From assembly GCA_963831155.1 (NCBI GenBank), contig CAWHOY010000008.1:372001-436000 (forward strand): a DNA stretch of 64,000 nt, read 5' to 3'. The position numbers and the translations under genes are program-made. The notes below the pieces were generated by a model, which was not told the DNA's origin, did no database searches, and saw only the letters and a program-made list of their open reading frames with translations. Position 1 is the stretch's first letter; every line of letters starts with the position of its first letter. Positions 54,082 through 63,671 of the stretch are shown piece after piece. Source of the stretch: CAVRXQ01 sp963831155 (lineage in GTDB: Bacteria > Actinomycetota > Acidimicrobiia > Acidimicrobiales > Bog-793).

Positions 54082-55215
54082 TCAGGCGAGCCCTGCAAGG
54101 GTGATCGCTCCGACCGCAGCGACGATCGCGAGCGGCGCGACGATCGCGCCGAGGGCGCTCGCCCGTGCGAGGGAGGGGCGAGCTCCTGCCTGGCGAGCCG
54201 CACGTAACCACAAAAGCCAGGCGAGTGAGCCGGTCACGGCGAGATTCGGCCCAACGTCGAGGCCGATGAGCAATGAGTACGGGTGCGGCGGGATCCTCGC
54301 CGACAGCAACGAAGCTGCCGGGAGGTTGTTCACGACCACGCTCACCGCCGCGGCAAAAGCGGCGGTCGCCCACCGATCGAAATGCGCGAGCGCGACGGCG
54401 GGACCGTCCCAGGCTCGCCCGGCCGTGCCCAGCGCGACGGCGATCCCGAACAAGCCGACGAGGATCGCAGGCCCGAGTACCTCTATCAGCTTCCCGAGGC
54501 GAGTGCGATGCCTCATCGTGGCGAAGAGCGCGGCGGCGAGTCCGACGCCGAAGACAGGGATCGCCGGAGAGCGCACCAATAAGACGATCAATGTGACTGC
54601 GACGATCGCTGCCGCGCCGACGCCGATCTCCGTTTCGACATGCGCGCCATCAGATCGTCGCCCACCAGTGAGGCTGCGGCGGTACGCGAGCCCGAGCACG
54701 ACCGCGGTGACCACCACCGATACTGCCCACGCTGGCCACATCTTCTCGACAAATGTCGTGCCGGCGAAGTGGAGATGGCCGAGGACGATGAGGTTCGTGA
54801 GGTTCGAGCCGGGCAGCAAAAGCGAGCCGGCGTTCGCAAGGAAGAGGCATCCGTACATTGCAGGTGCCTCGTCGCTGCCGCGCTGTCGCGCGGCGTGCAC
54901 GAAGACGGGCGTCAGGAATGCGACCGAGGTGTCGAGATTGAGCGGCGCTGTCACGACGACGGTGAGCGCGACGGCACCGGCGAAGAACCCGAGCTCTGTG
55001 CGCGACGCGCTGGCGAGCACCCGGCCGAGAAGGGCGAAGATGCTGTCGCGTTCGGCGGCGAAACCGGCGAGGATGAGACCGGCAACCAAGACGAACGGCG
55101 ACCAGTCTTGGTGTGCCGCCGCGTCGGCTGCCGAAGGATCGAAGGCCGCGGCGAGCACGCTCGAGAGCGCGCCGACGAGCGCAACGATGTAGGGAATCGA
55201 GAGGCGACGGATCAC
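54082..55215 (-). CDS. ArsB/NhaD-like anion transporter
   Basis: A 377-residue membrane protein with ten or so hydrophobic segments (IPYIVALVGALSSVLAAAF, FVLVAGLILAGFAAERD, TELGFFAGAVALTVVVTAPLNLDTSVAFLTPVFV, and more). The motif FLANAGSLLLPGSNLTNLIVLG matches the ArsB/ion-transporter superfamily's first substrate hairpin, and SVVVNNLPAASLL the second. Relatives pump arsenite or carry dicarboxylates. No arsR or arsC gene is nearby, so arsenite is not claimed. It lies three bases behind the macro-domain gene on the same strand. Confidence 0.8.
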   Translation of the reverse strand: MIRRLSIPYIVALVGALSSVLAAAFDPSAADAAAHQDWSPFVLVAGLILAGFAAERDSIFALLGRVLASASRTELGFFAGAVALTVVVTAPLNLDTSVAFLTPVFVHAARQRGSDEAPAMYGCLFLANAGSLLLPGSNLTNLIVLGHLHFAGTTFVEKMWPAWAVSVVVTAVVLGLAYRRSLTGGRRSDGAHVETEIGVGAAAIVAVTLIVLLVRSPAIPVFGVGLAAALFATMRHRTRLGKLIEVLGPAILVGLFGIAVALGTAGRAWDGPAVALAHFDRWATAAFAAAVSVVVNNLPAASLLSARIPPHPYSLLIGLDVGPNLAVTGSLAWLLWLRAARQAGARPSLARASALGAIVAPLAIVAAVGAITLAGLA

Positions 55216-55218
55216 GCG

Positions 55219-55800
55219 CTAGTCGGGGTCTTTGCTGAGGTCTCGGGCGACGCGTCCGAGCGCACGACCGAAGGCTGAGAAGGCGGCCTCGCCGAAGAGA
55301 GCGAAACGGACTCGACGGACGGTCGAAAGCGACGGCGCGCACTCGGCAACGGCAGCGACCGCGACATTCGCCGCCTGATCGAGCGGGTAGCCGAACACTC
55401 CCGTTGAGATCGCCGGGAAACAGACAGAGGCCAGTCCTTGCGCGTCGGCGAGCTCGAGCGCACGCCGATAGCAGGAGGTGAGATGACCCGTCGGGTCGTC
55501 GTCGTCGGCGTAGACCGGACCGAGGCAGTGGATGACGAAAGGGTTCGCCAGGCGCTGCCCCGAAGTGATGACGCATTCGCCGGGGCGGATCGGCGCCAGG
55601 GGTCGGCACTCGGTCGCGAGTCCGGGACCCGCGGCACGGTGGATCGCGCCGGCAACGCCCGCCCCCGCAAGCAGCTGTGCGTTGGCGGCGTTCACGACGG
55701 CGTCGAATCCAGGCTGGTCGGCAATATCGCCCGTCGTGACCTCGACGAGGAGCGAACCAAACGAAGCAGTGAAAAGGTGCGCGTCCGGATCCTCGGTCAT
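55219..55800 (-). CDS. Macro-domain protein
   Basis: A 193-residue macro domain that should bind ADP-ribose or a derivative. Visible are the loops VEVTTGDIADQPGFDAVVNAANAQLLAGAGVAGAIHRAAGP, with conserved Asp and Asn-Ala-Ala-Asn, and the phosphate loop CFPAISTGVFGYPLDQAANVAV. VIHCLGPVY is also typical. This is the MacroD/YmdB type that can remove ADP-ribose from O-acetyl-ADP-ribose or proteins. It is immediately upstream of the ArsB-like gene and probably co-transcribed. Confidence 0.92.
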   Translation of the reverse strand: MTEDPDAHLFTASFGSLLVEVTTGDIADQPGFDAVVNAANAQLLAGAGVAGAIHRAAGPGLATECRPLAPIRPGECVITSGQRLANPFVIHCLGPVYADDDDPTGHLTSCYRRALELADAQGLASVCFPAISTGVFGYPLDQAANVAVAAVAECAPSLSTVRRVRFALFGEAAFSAFGRALGRVARDLSKDPD

Positions 55801-55940
55801 GCCTGGCCACCTCGCTGGTCATCGAAGAGTTGCTTACGGACCGGTCGGTTACCTTTAGTTCGTCCCGGGCGTCGAGTGCGAGTCGTGCCGCCGCGCCGCC
55901 GGACCGAAGCGGTCGATTCATGAGGAGACAGAAGGACGCG

Positions 55941-56708
55941 ATGCGCAAGTTCTATGGGTCCGCAGCCGAGGCGGTCGCCGACATCCCGAGCGGGGCGACG
56001 CTGGCGGTCGGGGGATTCGGACTTTCCGGAATCCCCGTCACCTTGATCAAAGCGCTCGCCGGCACCGACGTTTCGGACTTGCGGGCCGTCTCGAACAACT
56101 GCGGCACCGACGAATACGGACTCGGGATCCTCTTGAAGGCGAAGAAGATCTCGAGAATGACGAGCTCCTATATCGGCGAGAACGCCGAGTTCGCCCGGCA
56201 GTACTTGAGCGGGGAGATCGAGGTCGAACTGTGCCCGCAGGGAACGATCGCCGAGCGCCTGCGGGCGGGGGGTAGCGGGATCCCCGCCTTCTACACCCCG
56301 ACGGGTGTCGGCACCCTCGTCGGCGACGGCGGACTCCCGCTTCGCTACGGGGCGGACGGTTCGATCGTGAAAGGTTCCGAACCGCGCGAAACGCGCGAGT
56401 TCGACGGGCGCACCTACGTGCTCGAGCACGCGATCGTCGTCGATTTCGCGCTCGTCCGTGCCTACAAAGCCGACGAGACCGGCAATCTCATTTTTAGAGA
56501 GTCCTCGCGCAACTTCAACCCGCTTGCCGCGATGGCGGGGAAGGTGACGATCGTCGAGGCGGAGGAGATCGTGCCAACCGGCGCACTCGATCCCGATGCG
56601 GTGCACCTGCCGGGGCTGTTCGTGCAGCGCCTCGTGAAGGTGCCAGAAAGCACGGAGAAGACGATCGAGAAGCACACGGTGCGAAAACGAGACGGAGTAG
56701 CGGCCTGA
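55941..56708 (+). CDS. scoA: 3-oxoacid CoA-transferase subunit A
   Basis: The alpha subunit of a succinyl-CoA:3-oxoacid (or acetoacetate) CoA-transferase. It has IPSGATLAVGGFGLSGIPVTLIKAL, the glycine-rich CoA-binding loop, VSNNCGTDEYGLG, and FYTPTGVGTLV. ATG 55941 (255 residues) sits behind AGAAGGA; an ATG seven codons upstream is possible. The stop overlaps the scoB start by one base. Confidence 0.93.
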   Translation: MRKFYGSAAEAVADIPSGATLAVGGFGLSGIPVTLIKALAGTDVSDLRAVSNNCGTDEYGLGILLKAKKISRMTSSYIGENAEFARQYLSGEIEVELCPQGTIAERLRAGGSGIPAFYTPTGVGTLVGDGGLPLRYGADGSIVKGSEPRETREFDGRTYVLEHAIVVDFALVRAYKADETGNLIFRESSRNFNPLAAMAGKVTIVEAEEIVPTGALDPDAVHLPGLFVQRLVKVPESTEKTIEKHTVRKRDGVAA

Positions 56709-57343
56709 TGCCGTGGTCGAAAGAAGAAATGGCGGCTCGCGCCGCACTTGAACTGCGCGACGGGCAGTACGTAAACGTCGGCATCGGGTTGCCGACGCTC
56801 GTGCCGAACTACGCGCCAGCGGGCGTCGAGGTGATGCTGCATTCGGAGAACGGCATTTTGGGGGTGGGGCCGTTCCCGTATGAGGGTGAAGAGGACCCCG
56901 ACCTGATCAACGCGAGCAAAGAGACGGTCACGGTGTTGCCCGGAGCTTCGTTCTTCGACTCGGCGACGTCGTTCGGGATCATCCGTGGCGGCCATCTCGA
57001 CCTCGCGATCCTTGGTGGAATGCAGGTTTCTGCGAAAGGCGATCTCGCGAACTGGGTCGTTCCCGGAAAGCTCGTGAAGGGAATGGGCGGCGCGATGGAT
57101 CTCGTGAACGGGGCGAAGCGCGTCATCGTACTCATGGAACACGTCGCGAAGGACGGATCCCACAAGATCGTCCGCGATTGCTCGCTTCCGCTCACCGGCA
57201 CGGCGGTCGTCGACCGGGTGATAACCGACCTCTGTGTGCTCGACATCACCGATGAGGGGCTCGTCGTACGCGAGCTCGCACCGGGCGTGAGTGAGGACGA
57301 CGTCATCAAGGCGAGCGAGCCGGAGCTGACGTTCGCTTTGTGA
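56708..57343 (+). CDS. scoB: 3-oxoacid CoA-transferase subunit B
   Basis: The beta subunit (211 residues), which carries the catalytic Glu (E47) in MLHSENGILGVGP. Other marks are GQYVNVGIGLPTLVPNY, FGIIRGGHLDLAILGGMQVSAKGDLANW and a C-terminal DLCVLDITDEGLVVRELAPG. Together with subunit A it moves CoA between succinate and acetoacetate, letting ketone bodies feed central metabolism; sucC and sucD are encoded 5 kb downstream. A CRP-type palindrome spans its stop codon. Confidence 0.94.
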   Translation: MPWSKEEMAARAALELRDGQYVNVGIGLPTLVPNYAPAGVEVMLHSENGILGVGPFPYEGEEDPDLINASKETVTVLPGASFFDSATSFGIIRGGHLDLAILGGMQVSAKGDLANWVVPGKLVKGMGGAMDLVNGAKRVIVLMEHVAKDGSHKIVRDCSLPLTGTAVVDRVITDLCVLDITDEGLVVRELAPGVSEDDVIKASEPELTFAL

Positions 57344-57354
57344 CAACGGTCACA
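57339..57354. promoter_or_regulatory. CRP-type palindrome TGTGA-N6-TCACA
   Basis: TGTGA (57339-57343), CAACGG, TCACA (57350-57354) is an exact match to the CRP/Cmr half-site arrangement. It overlaps the scoB stop codon and lies 25 bases before the GTG of the DUF3817 gene. Its place suggests control of that gene by a cAMP receptor protein, which the window does not encode. Confidence 0.6.
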
Positions 57355-57379
57355 CGCATTTTGCGGCGGTGTTCGTGAG

Positions 57380-58483
57380 GTGAGCACATCCGCGATCGAA
57401 CCGACCGCCGAAGAGCTCGCGGCGAGTTCAGAGCGCGTCCCGCGCCGCTACCTGATCCGCTATCGGATCCTCGCCTTTTCGACGGCAACCTTGCTCATCG
57501 TGTTGGTCTTCGTCGGCGTCCCGCTTCAGGTCGCAGCGAACCGACCCGCGGTCGTGAACGACGTCGGAACGGTGCACGGCCTTCTCTACATCGTCTACCT
57601 GTTCGTCGCGTTCGGACTCACGCGCCGCCTTGGGATCCCGAAATGGCAGATGGCGCTGGTGCTGCTCGCTGGCACAGTGCCGTTCGCCGCGTTCTTCGCT
57701 GAACGGAAAATGACGCACCGCTTCGAAGCGGCCAATCGCGTCGGCGTCCAAAGTGCCCGCGACGATCAGTCGCCGATCGACGCGCGCCACGCGGACCTCC
57801 GTGGTCGGTGGCTCTCGCGGCGTGCGTTCATTTTGGATCTCGAAGTGTTGATCTTGGCGCCGGGGTGTGCGGTCGCCGGTTGGTGGCAGGCGACGCGGGC
57901 GCTCGCCGGTAACGGCCTCAGCTGGTTCTACTCGGTCGAGTGGCCGGTCTTCGCGATCCTCGCGATCTGGGGATGGTGGTACCTGATCCACGAGGATCCC
58001 AAGGTGTACGCGGCGCGCCGCTGGTTTCGCCGGCACGATCGAAGCTCGGGGGGGAGCGCTCCGGCAGTCGACACCGTCGTTCAGCTCACCGTGCGCAAGG
58101 CGATCGCCAACCTCTCACGGCTGTTGTTGGTCCTCGTCGGCCTCGACGTTGCCTTCGGCATCGGCGCGGTCGCTTTATTGCCGCTCCACCGGCTGACGGG
58201 CTTTCTGCCGTCCCAACAACGCGGCATATACGTCGCACACGCCGCGCTCGGCCTGCCGCTCGTCGTCGGCGGGCTCGTCCTGCTCGCCCGGACGCTGCAC
58301 GCCTCGCGCATCTCCAGGCTCACGGGTTGGATCGGGATGAGCGGCGTCGCGCTCGCTGGGCTCGGGGGCTTGCTGACAGCCTCGAACCCTCTCCGTCTGG
58401 TCGGCATGGCGGTGATGTTGATCGGGGCTGTCGTCGCCGCCTTCGGTTTCGCCCTGCCGTCCTTCGAAAAGCTGCGCGAATGA
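57380..58483 (+). CDS. DUF3817-domain membrane protein
   Basis: A 367-residue membrane protein. The N-terminal part (about 30-120) is a DUF3817 domain: LLIVLVFVGVPLQVA, VGTVHGLLYIVYLFVAFGLTRRLGIPKWQMALVLLAGTVPFAAFFAERKM. The middle and C-terminal parts have further hydrophobic segments (LEVLILAPGCAVAGWW, WPVFAILAIWGWWYLIHEDP, LVGLDVAFGIGAVALLPL and more), so it is longer than the usual single-domain DUF3817 protein. Such genes sit next to guaA in many actinobacteria, but the function is unknown. GTG start, 25 bases after the CRP-type site. Confidence 0.72.
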   Translation: MSTSAIEPTAEELAASSERVPRRYLIRYRILAFSTATLLIVLVFVGVPLQVAANRPAVVNDVGTVHGLLYIVYLFVAFGLTRRLGIPKWQMALVLLAGTVPFAAFFAERKMTHRFEAANRVGVQSARDDQSPIDARHADLRGRWLSRRAFILDLEVLILAPGCAVAGWWQATRALAGNGLSWFYSVEWPVFAILAIWGWWYLIHEDPKVYAARRWFRRHDRSSGGSAPAVDTVVQLTVRKAIANLSRLLLVLVGLDVAFGIGAVALLPLHRLTGFLPSQQRGIYVAHAALGLPLVVGGLVLLARTLHASRISRLTGWIGMSGVALAGLGGLLTASNPLRLVGMAVMLIGAVVAAFGFALPSFEKLRE

Positions 58484-58530
58484 CCTGATCACGGTGTTGC
58501 GAGTCACCCGGAGCCGCGACAGCGCGCTGG

Positions 58531-58536
58531 TAGCCT
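58531..58536 (+). promoter_or_regulatory. -10 TAGCCT for leaderless guaA mRNA
   Basis: TAGCCT ends six bases before the guaA GTG at 58543. No Shine-Dalgarno sequence fits in between. The same hexamer stands close to the glmS start, and TACGAT is placed likewise before the uracil-DNA glycosylase. Confidence 0.5.
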
Positions 58537-58542
58537 CGCTCG

Positions 58543-60081
58543 GTGGCTCCGCAGTTCGACACGATCCTCGTCGTCGACTTCGGCGCGCAATACGCCCAGC
58601 TCATCGCGCGGCGGGTACGCGAGGCGCACGTCTATTCCGAGATCGTCCCCCACACGATCACCGCCGCCGAGATCCGCGCCTTACGCCCGAAGGGCGTCAT
58701 CCTTTCCGGCGGGCCTAAATCGGTGTATTCCGACAATGCCCCCGGCCTCGACGTCGAGGTGTACTCGGCTGGCGCGCCCATCCTCGGGATCTGTTTCGGG
58801 GCACAGCTGCTCGCCCAGCAGCTCGGCGGTGTGGTGGGACGGACGGGGTCCGGCGAGTACGGGCGGACCGACCTCCGCCTTGGCGCCGGATCGGTGCTGT
58901 TCTTCGGGTGGCCAGAGCTCTCCGACGTCTGGATGAGCCATGCGGACTCGATCACCGCCCCTCCGCCCGGGTTCGCGACGACGGCGTCGACGAAAGAGGT
59001 GTCCGTCGCCGCGCTCGAGAGCACCGACCGCCGCCTGTACGGCGTGCAATTCCACCCAGAAGTCGCGCACACGCCGCGAGGACAAGAGCTCTTGAAGCGG
59101 TTCTTGTTCGACGTCTGCGGGTGCCGTCCGACCTGGACGCACACGTCGGTGATCGAAAACGCCGTCCGGGAGATCCGAGCCTCGGTTGGAAACGAGCGCG
59201 TGCTCTGCGCGTTGTCGGGCGGCGTCGATTCAGCGGTGACCGCCGCGCTCGTGCACAAGGCCGTCGGCGATCAACTCAGCTGTGTATTCGTCGACACTGG
59301 ACTTTTGCGCGAAGGCGAGCCCGAGCAGGTCGAGCGGACGTTCCGCGCCCAGTTCGGCATCGACCTCCATCACGTGAAGGCCGCGGACCGCTTCTTCGAG
59401 GCGCTGTCCGGGATCCTCGATCCCGAGGAGAAGCGGAAGCTCATCGGCGGGTTGTTCATCGAGATCTTCGAAGAGGTTGCGTCCGATCTGCCCGGCGTCC
59501 GCTTCCTTGCCCAGGGGACGCTCTATCCCGACGTCATCGAGTCGGGGACGTCGCAAGCGGCGACGATCAAATCCCACCACAACGTGGGTGGCCTACCCGA
59601 GCAGATGGCGCTCGGACTCGTCGAGCCGCTGCGACAGTTGTTCAAAGACGAGGTCCGTCAAATCGGGGTCGAGCTCGGTCTCCCAGAAGAGATCGTCTGG
59701 CGTCAGCCGTTCCCTGGACCAGGTCTCGCCGTGCGCATCGTCGGCGAGGTGACCCGCGAGCGAGCCGAAATCGTGCGAGCAGCCGACGCGATCGTCGTCG
59801 ACGAGGTTGAAAAGGCGGGGCTCTCCCGCTCGGTCTGGCAGGCCTTCGCCGTGCTGCCGGTCGTGCGGTCGGTCGGGGTGATGGGTGACGAAAGGACATA
59901 CGCGTACCCGATCGTCGTGCGCGCGGTGACGAGCGACGACGCGATGACTGCCGATTGGGCCCGCTTGCCCTTTGATCTCCTCGAGCGCTGTTCGAGCCGG
60001 ATCATCAACGAGGTTCCCGGTGTGAACCGCGTTGTCTACGACGTCACTTCGAAACCACCGGGCACGATCGAATGGGAGTGA
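58543..60081 (+). CDS. guaA: GMP synthase (glutamine-hydrolysing)
   Basis: GuaA aminates XMP to GMP. The class I glutaminase domain (1-190) has the nucleophile Cys84 in LGICFGAQLLAQQ and the His-Glu pair in QFHPEVAHT. The ATP-pyrophosphatase domain shows the P-loop ALSGGVDSAVTAALV, and the C-terminal dimerisation part ends DVTSKPPGTIEWE, the invariant end. It has 512 residues, family length. GTG start, probably leaderless. pcrA begins eight bases downstream. Confidence 0.97.
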   Translation: MAPQFDTILVVDFGAQYAQLIARRVREAHVYSEIVPHTITAAEIRALRPKGVILSGGPKSVYSDNAPGLDVEVYSAGAPILGICFGAQLLAQQLGGVVGRTGSGEYGRTDLRLGAGSVLFFGWPELSDVWMSHADSITAPPPGFATTASTKEVSVAALESTDRRLYGVQFHPEVAHTPRGQELLKRFLFDVCGCRPTWTHTSVIENAVREIRASVGNERVLCALSGGVDSAVTAALVHKAVGDQLSCVFVDTGLLREGEPEQVERTFRAQFGIDLHHVKAADRFFEALSGILDPEEKRKLIGGLFIEIFEEVASDLPGVRFLAQGTLYPDVIESGTSQAATIKSHHNVGGLPEQMALGLVEPLRQLFKDEVRQIGVELGLPEEIVWRQPFPGPGLAVRIVGEVTRERAEIVRAADAIVVDEVEKAGLSRSVWQAFAVLPVVRSVGVMGDERTYAYPIVVRAVTSDDAMTADWARLPFDLLERCSSRIINEVPGVNRVVYDVTSKPPGTIEWE

Positions 60082-60088
60082 CCGTCGC

Positions 60089-62379
60089 GTGTCGTTGAGT
60101 GACTTCTCCGACCTCGACGAGGTCGGACCGTTTACGCCCGCGCGCCCGGGTCGGTTCAAGAGTTCGATCTGGAGTCGATCCTTTCCGACCTCAACCCGTC
60201 CCAGCGCGAGGCTGTTCTGTACGACGGCGGTCCGCTCGTCGTCGTCGCCGGTGCAGGTTCGGGCAAGACGCGCGTGCTCACCCGGCGCGTCGCACGTCTC
60301 GTGGCGACGGGCGTCAAACCGTGGCGCATTCTCGCTATCACCTTCACGAACAAGGCGGCCGGCGAGATTCGTCGCCGCGTCGTAGAGCTCGTCGGACAAG
60401 ACGCCGAGAAGATGTGGCTCTCGACGTTCCACTCGGCCTGTGTGCGGATCCTGCGCCGGCAGGCGGAGCGGATCGGCTACACGTCAGGGTTCTCGATCTA
60501 CGACGAGGGAGATACGCGGCGCCTGGTCGAACACATCCTCGATGATCTCGGCATCGACCCGAAGCGATTTTCCGCGCGGTCGGTCGTGGGCGCGATCAGC
60601 CAGGCGAAGTCGGAACTTCTCGATGCGAAGGACTACGCCGATCGGGCGCGGACGTTTCCCGAAGAGAAGATCGCGGCCACCTTCGCCGAGTACGAGCGGC
60701 GCCTGCGCACGGCTCAGGCGATGGACTTCGACGACCTGTTGTCCTACGTCGTCCGACTGTTCCGATCGGACGCCGAGGTCCTCGAGCACTACCAGGATCG
60801 CTTCGAGCACCTGCTCGTCGACGAGTACCAGGACACGAACTATGCGCAGAACGAGATCGTGAAGATGATCGGCGCGAAACACCGAAACGTCTGCGTCGTC
60901 GGCGACACCGATCAAAGCATCTACGCATTCAGGGGCGCGGAATTCCGCAACCTGTTGGACTTCGAGCGAGCGTTTCCGGACGCGACGACGATCGTCCTCG
61001 ACCAGAACTATCGCTCGACCCAGACGATTCTCGACGCAGCGAATGCCGTCATCGGAAACAACGTCATGCGCCAGAAGAAGAGGCTTTGGTCGGCCCTCGG
61101 CGAAGGGGAAAGGGTCTACCGATATCGCGGCGGCACCGAACGCGACGAGGCGACGTTCGTCGCGAATGCGATCGCCGAGCTCACGACGAAGGGTCACATC
61201 CGTCGAGGCGAGATCGCCGTCTTCTACCGCGCGAATGCGCAAAGTCGCGCGATCGAACAGGCGCTGGCGGATCGTGGCATTCCGTACCAAGTGATCGGCG
61301 GAGCGCGCTTTTACGACCGGCGCGAGGTGCGCGACGTTCTCGCCTACCTTCGTCTCGTCGTCAACCCCTTCGACGAGGTCTCGTTGCGGCGCGTGATCAA
61401 CGTGCCGAAGAGGGGAATCGGCGACACGACGTTGATGAAGATCGGTGCTTACGCGGCCAACCACAAGATGTCGTTTACCGACGCGATCGCGCACGCGAAG
61501 GACGCTGGGGTCTCGGGTCGGTCGCTGATGGCGATCGGCGGATTCCTGCGGCTCGTGCGGGAGCTCACGGCATTGAAGGGACGACCACCCCTCGAGATCA
61601 TCGACACGATCTTGGAGCGGACGGGATATCGCGGATCCCTCGAATCGGAAACGGAGTTCCACGGACCTGGGGCGATCGACGCGGAAGGGCGGCTCGAGAA
61701 CCTCGACGAGCTACGCAGCGTGACGGCGAGCCATGAGGACATCGAAACCTTCCTGCAAGCAATCGCCCTCGTCGCCTCTACCGACGACTTTGACGACTCG
61801 GGCGGGCGCGTGTGCCTTCTGACGCTGCACGCGGCGAAGGGCCTCGAGTTCGATGTCGTGTTCTTGACGGGCATGGAAGAAGGGGTGTTTCCCTGGGATC
61901 GCTCGCTGTCGGATCCGGCAAGCCTCGAAGAGGAGCGGCGGCTCGCCTACGTCGGAATCACCCGGGCACGAAGGAGGCTCTACCTCACGCACACGTGGCA
62001 GCGGACGCTTTACGGCCAGACCCGTGAAAGTTTGCAGAGTCGATTCATGAAAGAGATCCCCGATCACCTCGTCGTCGACCTCGGCGAGGGACCGGCCGGC
62101 GCCTGGGCGGGCTTCCGGCGGGAAGCGCCGGAGTTCGACGGGCCGCCGTCGTACGGCCGGTCTGGCGTGTTGACGAGGCGGCGCGCGACGCCGGTCCGAT
62201 CGACGGGAGCAGAGGAGCTGGGCCTCGCCGCCGGGGACAAGATCGTCCACGCGCGTTGGGGAGAAGGCGTGGTCGTCTCGGTCGCAGGCGAGGGCGAAAA
62301 ACAAGAAGCGGTGATCCGCTTCGAGCGCCAAGGCGAGAAGCGTTTCCTGCTCTCGGCGACTCCGCTGAAGCGCGCCTGA
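60089..62379 (+). CDS. pcrA: UvrD/PcrA-type DNA helicase, apparent frameshift near the start
   Basis: A superfamily 1A helicase for repair and replication-fork upkeep. Walker A GAGSGKT and the Q motif LNPSQREAV are encoded at 60190-60270, upstream of the first ordinary in-frame start (60274). Before them that frame has no ATG, GTG or TTG. A GTG at 60089, eight bases after guaA, reads SLSDFSDLDEVGPFTPARPG in another frame. Adding one G to the GGG at 60148-60150 joins the two into a 763-residue protein, usual length. Later motifs are complete: TFTNKAAGEIRRR, DEYQDTNYAQNE, GDTDQSIYAFRGA, LTLHAAKGLEFDVVFLTGMEEGVFP, EERRLAYVGITRARRRLYL; the Tudor-like C-terminus ends IRFERQGEKRFLL. A CTG at 60169 is an alternative start. 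Confidence 0.9.
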
Positions 62380-62525
62380 GCTGACCGACCTGGACACTCC
62401 GCGACGCGGACCGGGGTCGCCCAGTCGAAGGACACCTTAGGATCGCAACGCTCGGATCTTGACCGGGCGACGCCGATCAGCCAGGTTCTTGTGGGCGCGC
62501 GGCATCGGAGAGGAAGGACGAGAGG

Positions 62526-63671
62526 TTGGATCTCTACGAGTACCAGGGCAAGCAGTACCTCGCCTGGTACGGGATCCCCGTCTCGCCAGGCGCTGTCGCC
62601 GACACCGTCGAAGAGGCCATCGCCGCCGCGGAGAAGTTCGGTTATCCCGTGACGATCAAGGCGCAGGTGAAAGTCGGCGGTCGCGGCAAGGCGGGCGGCG
62701 TGAAGATCGCCAAAGACCGTGAAGAGGCTGAACGCGACGCGCGGTCCATCCTCGGCCTCGACATCAAGGGTCACGTCGTGAAGCGGCTGTGGGTCGAGAC
62801 GACCTCCGACATCGCGCGCGAGTACTACGTCAGTTTCACTCTCGATCGTGTCGCGAAACTCCACCTGGCGATGATCTCGGCGAAGGGCGGTGTCGAGATC
62901 GAACAAGTGGCCGAGGAGGATCCCGATGCGATCGCGCGGGTGTGGGTCAACCCGATCGACGGTGTCGACGAGGTGGCGCTGCGCGACGCGGTCATCGACG
63001 GCGGGATCGACGCGCAAGCCGTCGACGGCGTGGTCGATGTCCTCAAGAAGCTCTACCGCTGCTACGTCGAAGGCGACGCCGACCTCGTCGAGATCAATCC
63101 GCTGATCCTCACGCCTGTGGGCGTGGTGCACGCGCTCGACGCGAAGGTGACGCTTGACGACGACGCCGCCTACCGCCACCTGGACTGGTCGGAGTTCTCC
63201 GACGCGGAACCCGACGACCCGCGCGAGCGTTTCGCGCGCGAAAAGGGTCTCAACTACGTCGGCCTCGACGGCACCGTCGGGATCATCGCCAACGGTGCCG
63301 GGCTCGCGATGAGCACGCTCGACGTCGTCAACCAGGTCGGTGGCTCGGCGGCAAACTTCTTGGACATCGGCGGTGGAGCGAACGCCGATGTGATGGCGAA
63401 CGCGCTCGAGGTGATCAACTCCGACGAGAAGGTACGCGTCATCCTTGTCAACATCTTCGGGGGCATCGTCCACTGCGACGACGTCGCTCGGGGCATCCTC
63501 GCGGCGCGCGAACGCGTGCAGCTTTCCTCACCGATCGTCGTCCGGCTCGACGGAACCCACGCCGAAGAGGCGCGGGCCCTGCTCGAACCGCACCTGTCCG
63601 ACGCGCTGATGCGCCAAGAGACGATGCTCGATGCGGCGCGTCGGGCGGTAGCGATCGCGGCAAGCCGATGA
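62526..63671 (+). CDS. sucC: Succinyl-CoA ligase (ADP-forming) beta subunit
   Basis: The beta subunit of succinyl-CoA synthetase, a citric-acid-cycle enzyme that makes ATP or GTP. TTG 62526 follows GGAGAGGAAGG and opens MDLYEYQGKQYLAWYGIPV. The ATP-grasp domain shows TIKAQVKVGGRGKAGGVKIAKD and LVEINPLI; the C-terminal CoA-ligase domain has VNQVGGSAANFLDIGGGANADV and VNIFGGIVHCDDVA. The 381 residues are normal. The stop overlaps the sucD start by four bases. Confidence 0.96.
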   Translation: MDLYEYQGKQYLAWYGIPVSPGAVADTVEEAIAAAEKFGYPVTIKAQVKVGGRGKAGGVKIAKDREEAERDARSILGLDIKGHVVKRLWVETTSDIAREYYVSFTLDRVAKLHLAMISAKGGVEIEQVAEEDPDAIARVWVNPIDGVDEVALRDAVIDGGIDAQAVDGVVDVLKKLYRCYVEGDADLVEINPLILTPVGVVHALDAKVTLDDDAAYRHLDWSEFSDAEPDDPRERFAREKGLNYVGLDGTVGIIANGAGLAMSTLDVVNQVGGSAANFLDIGGGANADVMANALEVINSDEKVRVILVNIFGGIVHCDDVARGILAARERVQLSSPIVVRLDGTHAEEARALLEPHLSDALMRQETMLDAARRAVAIAASR

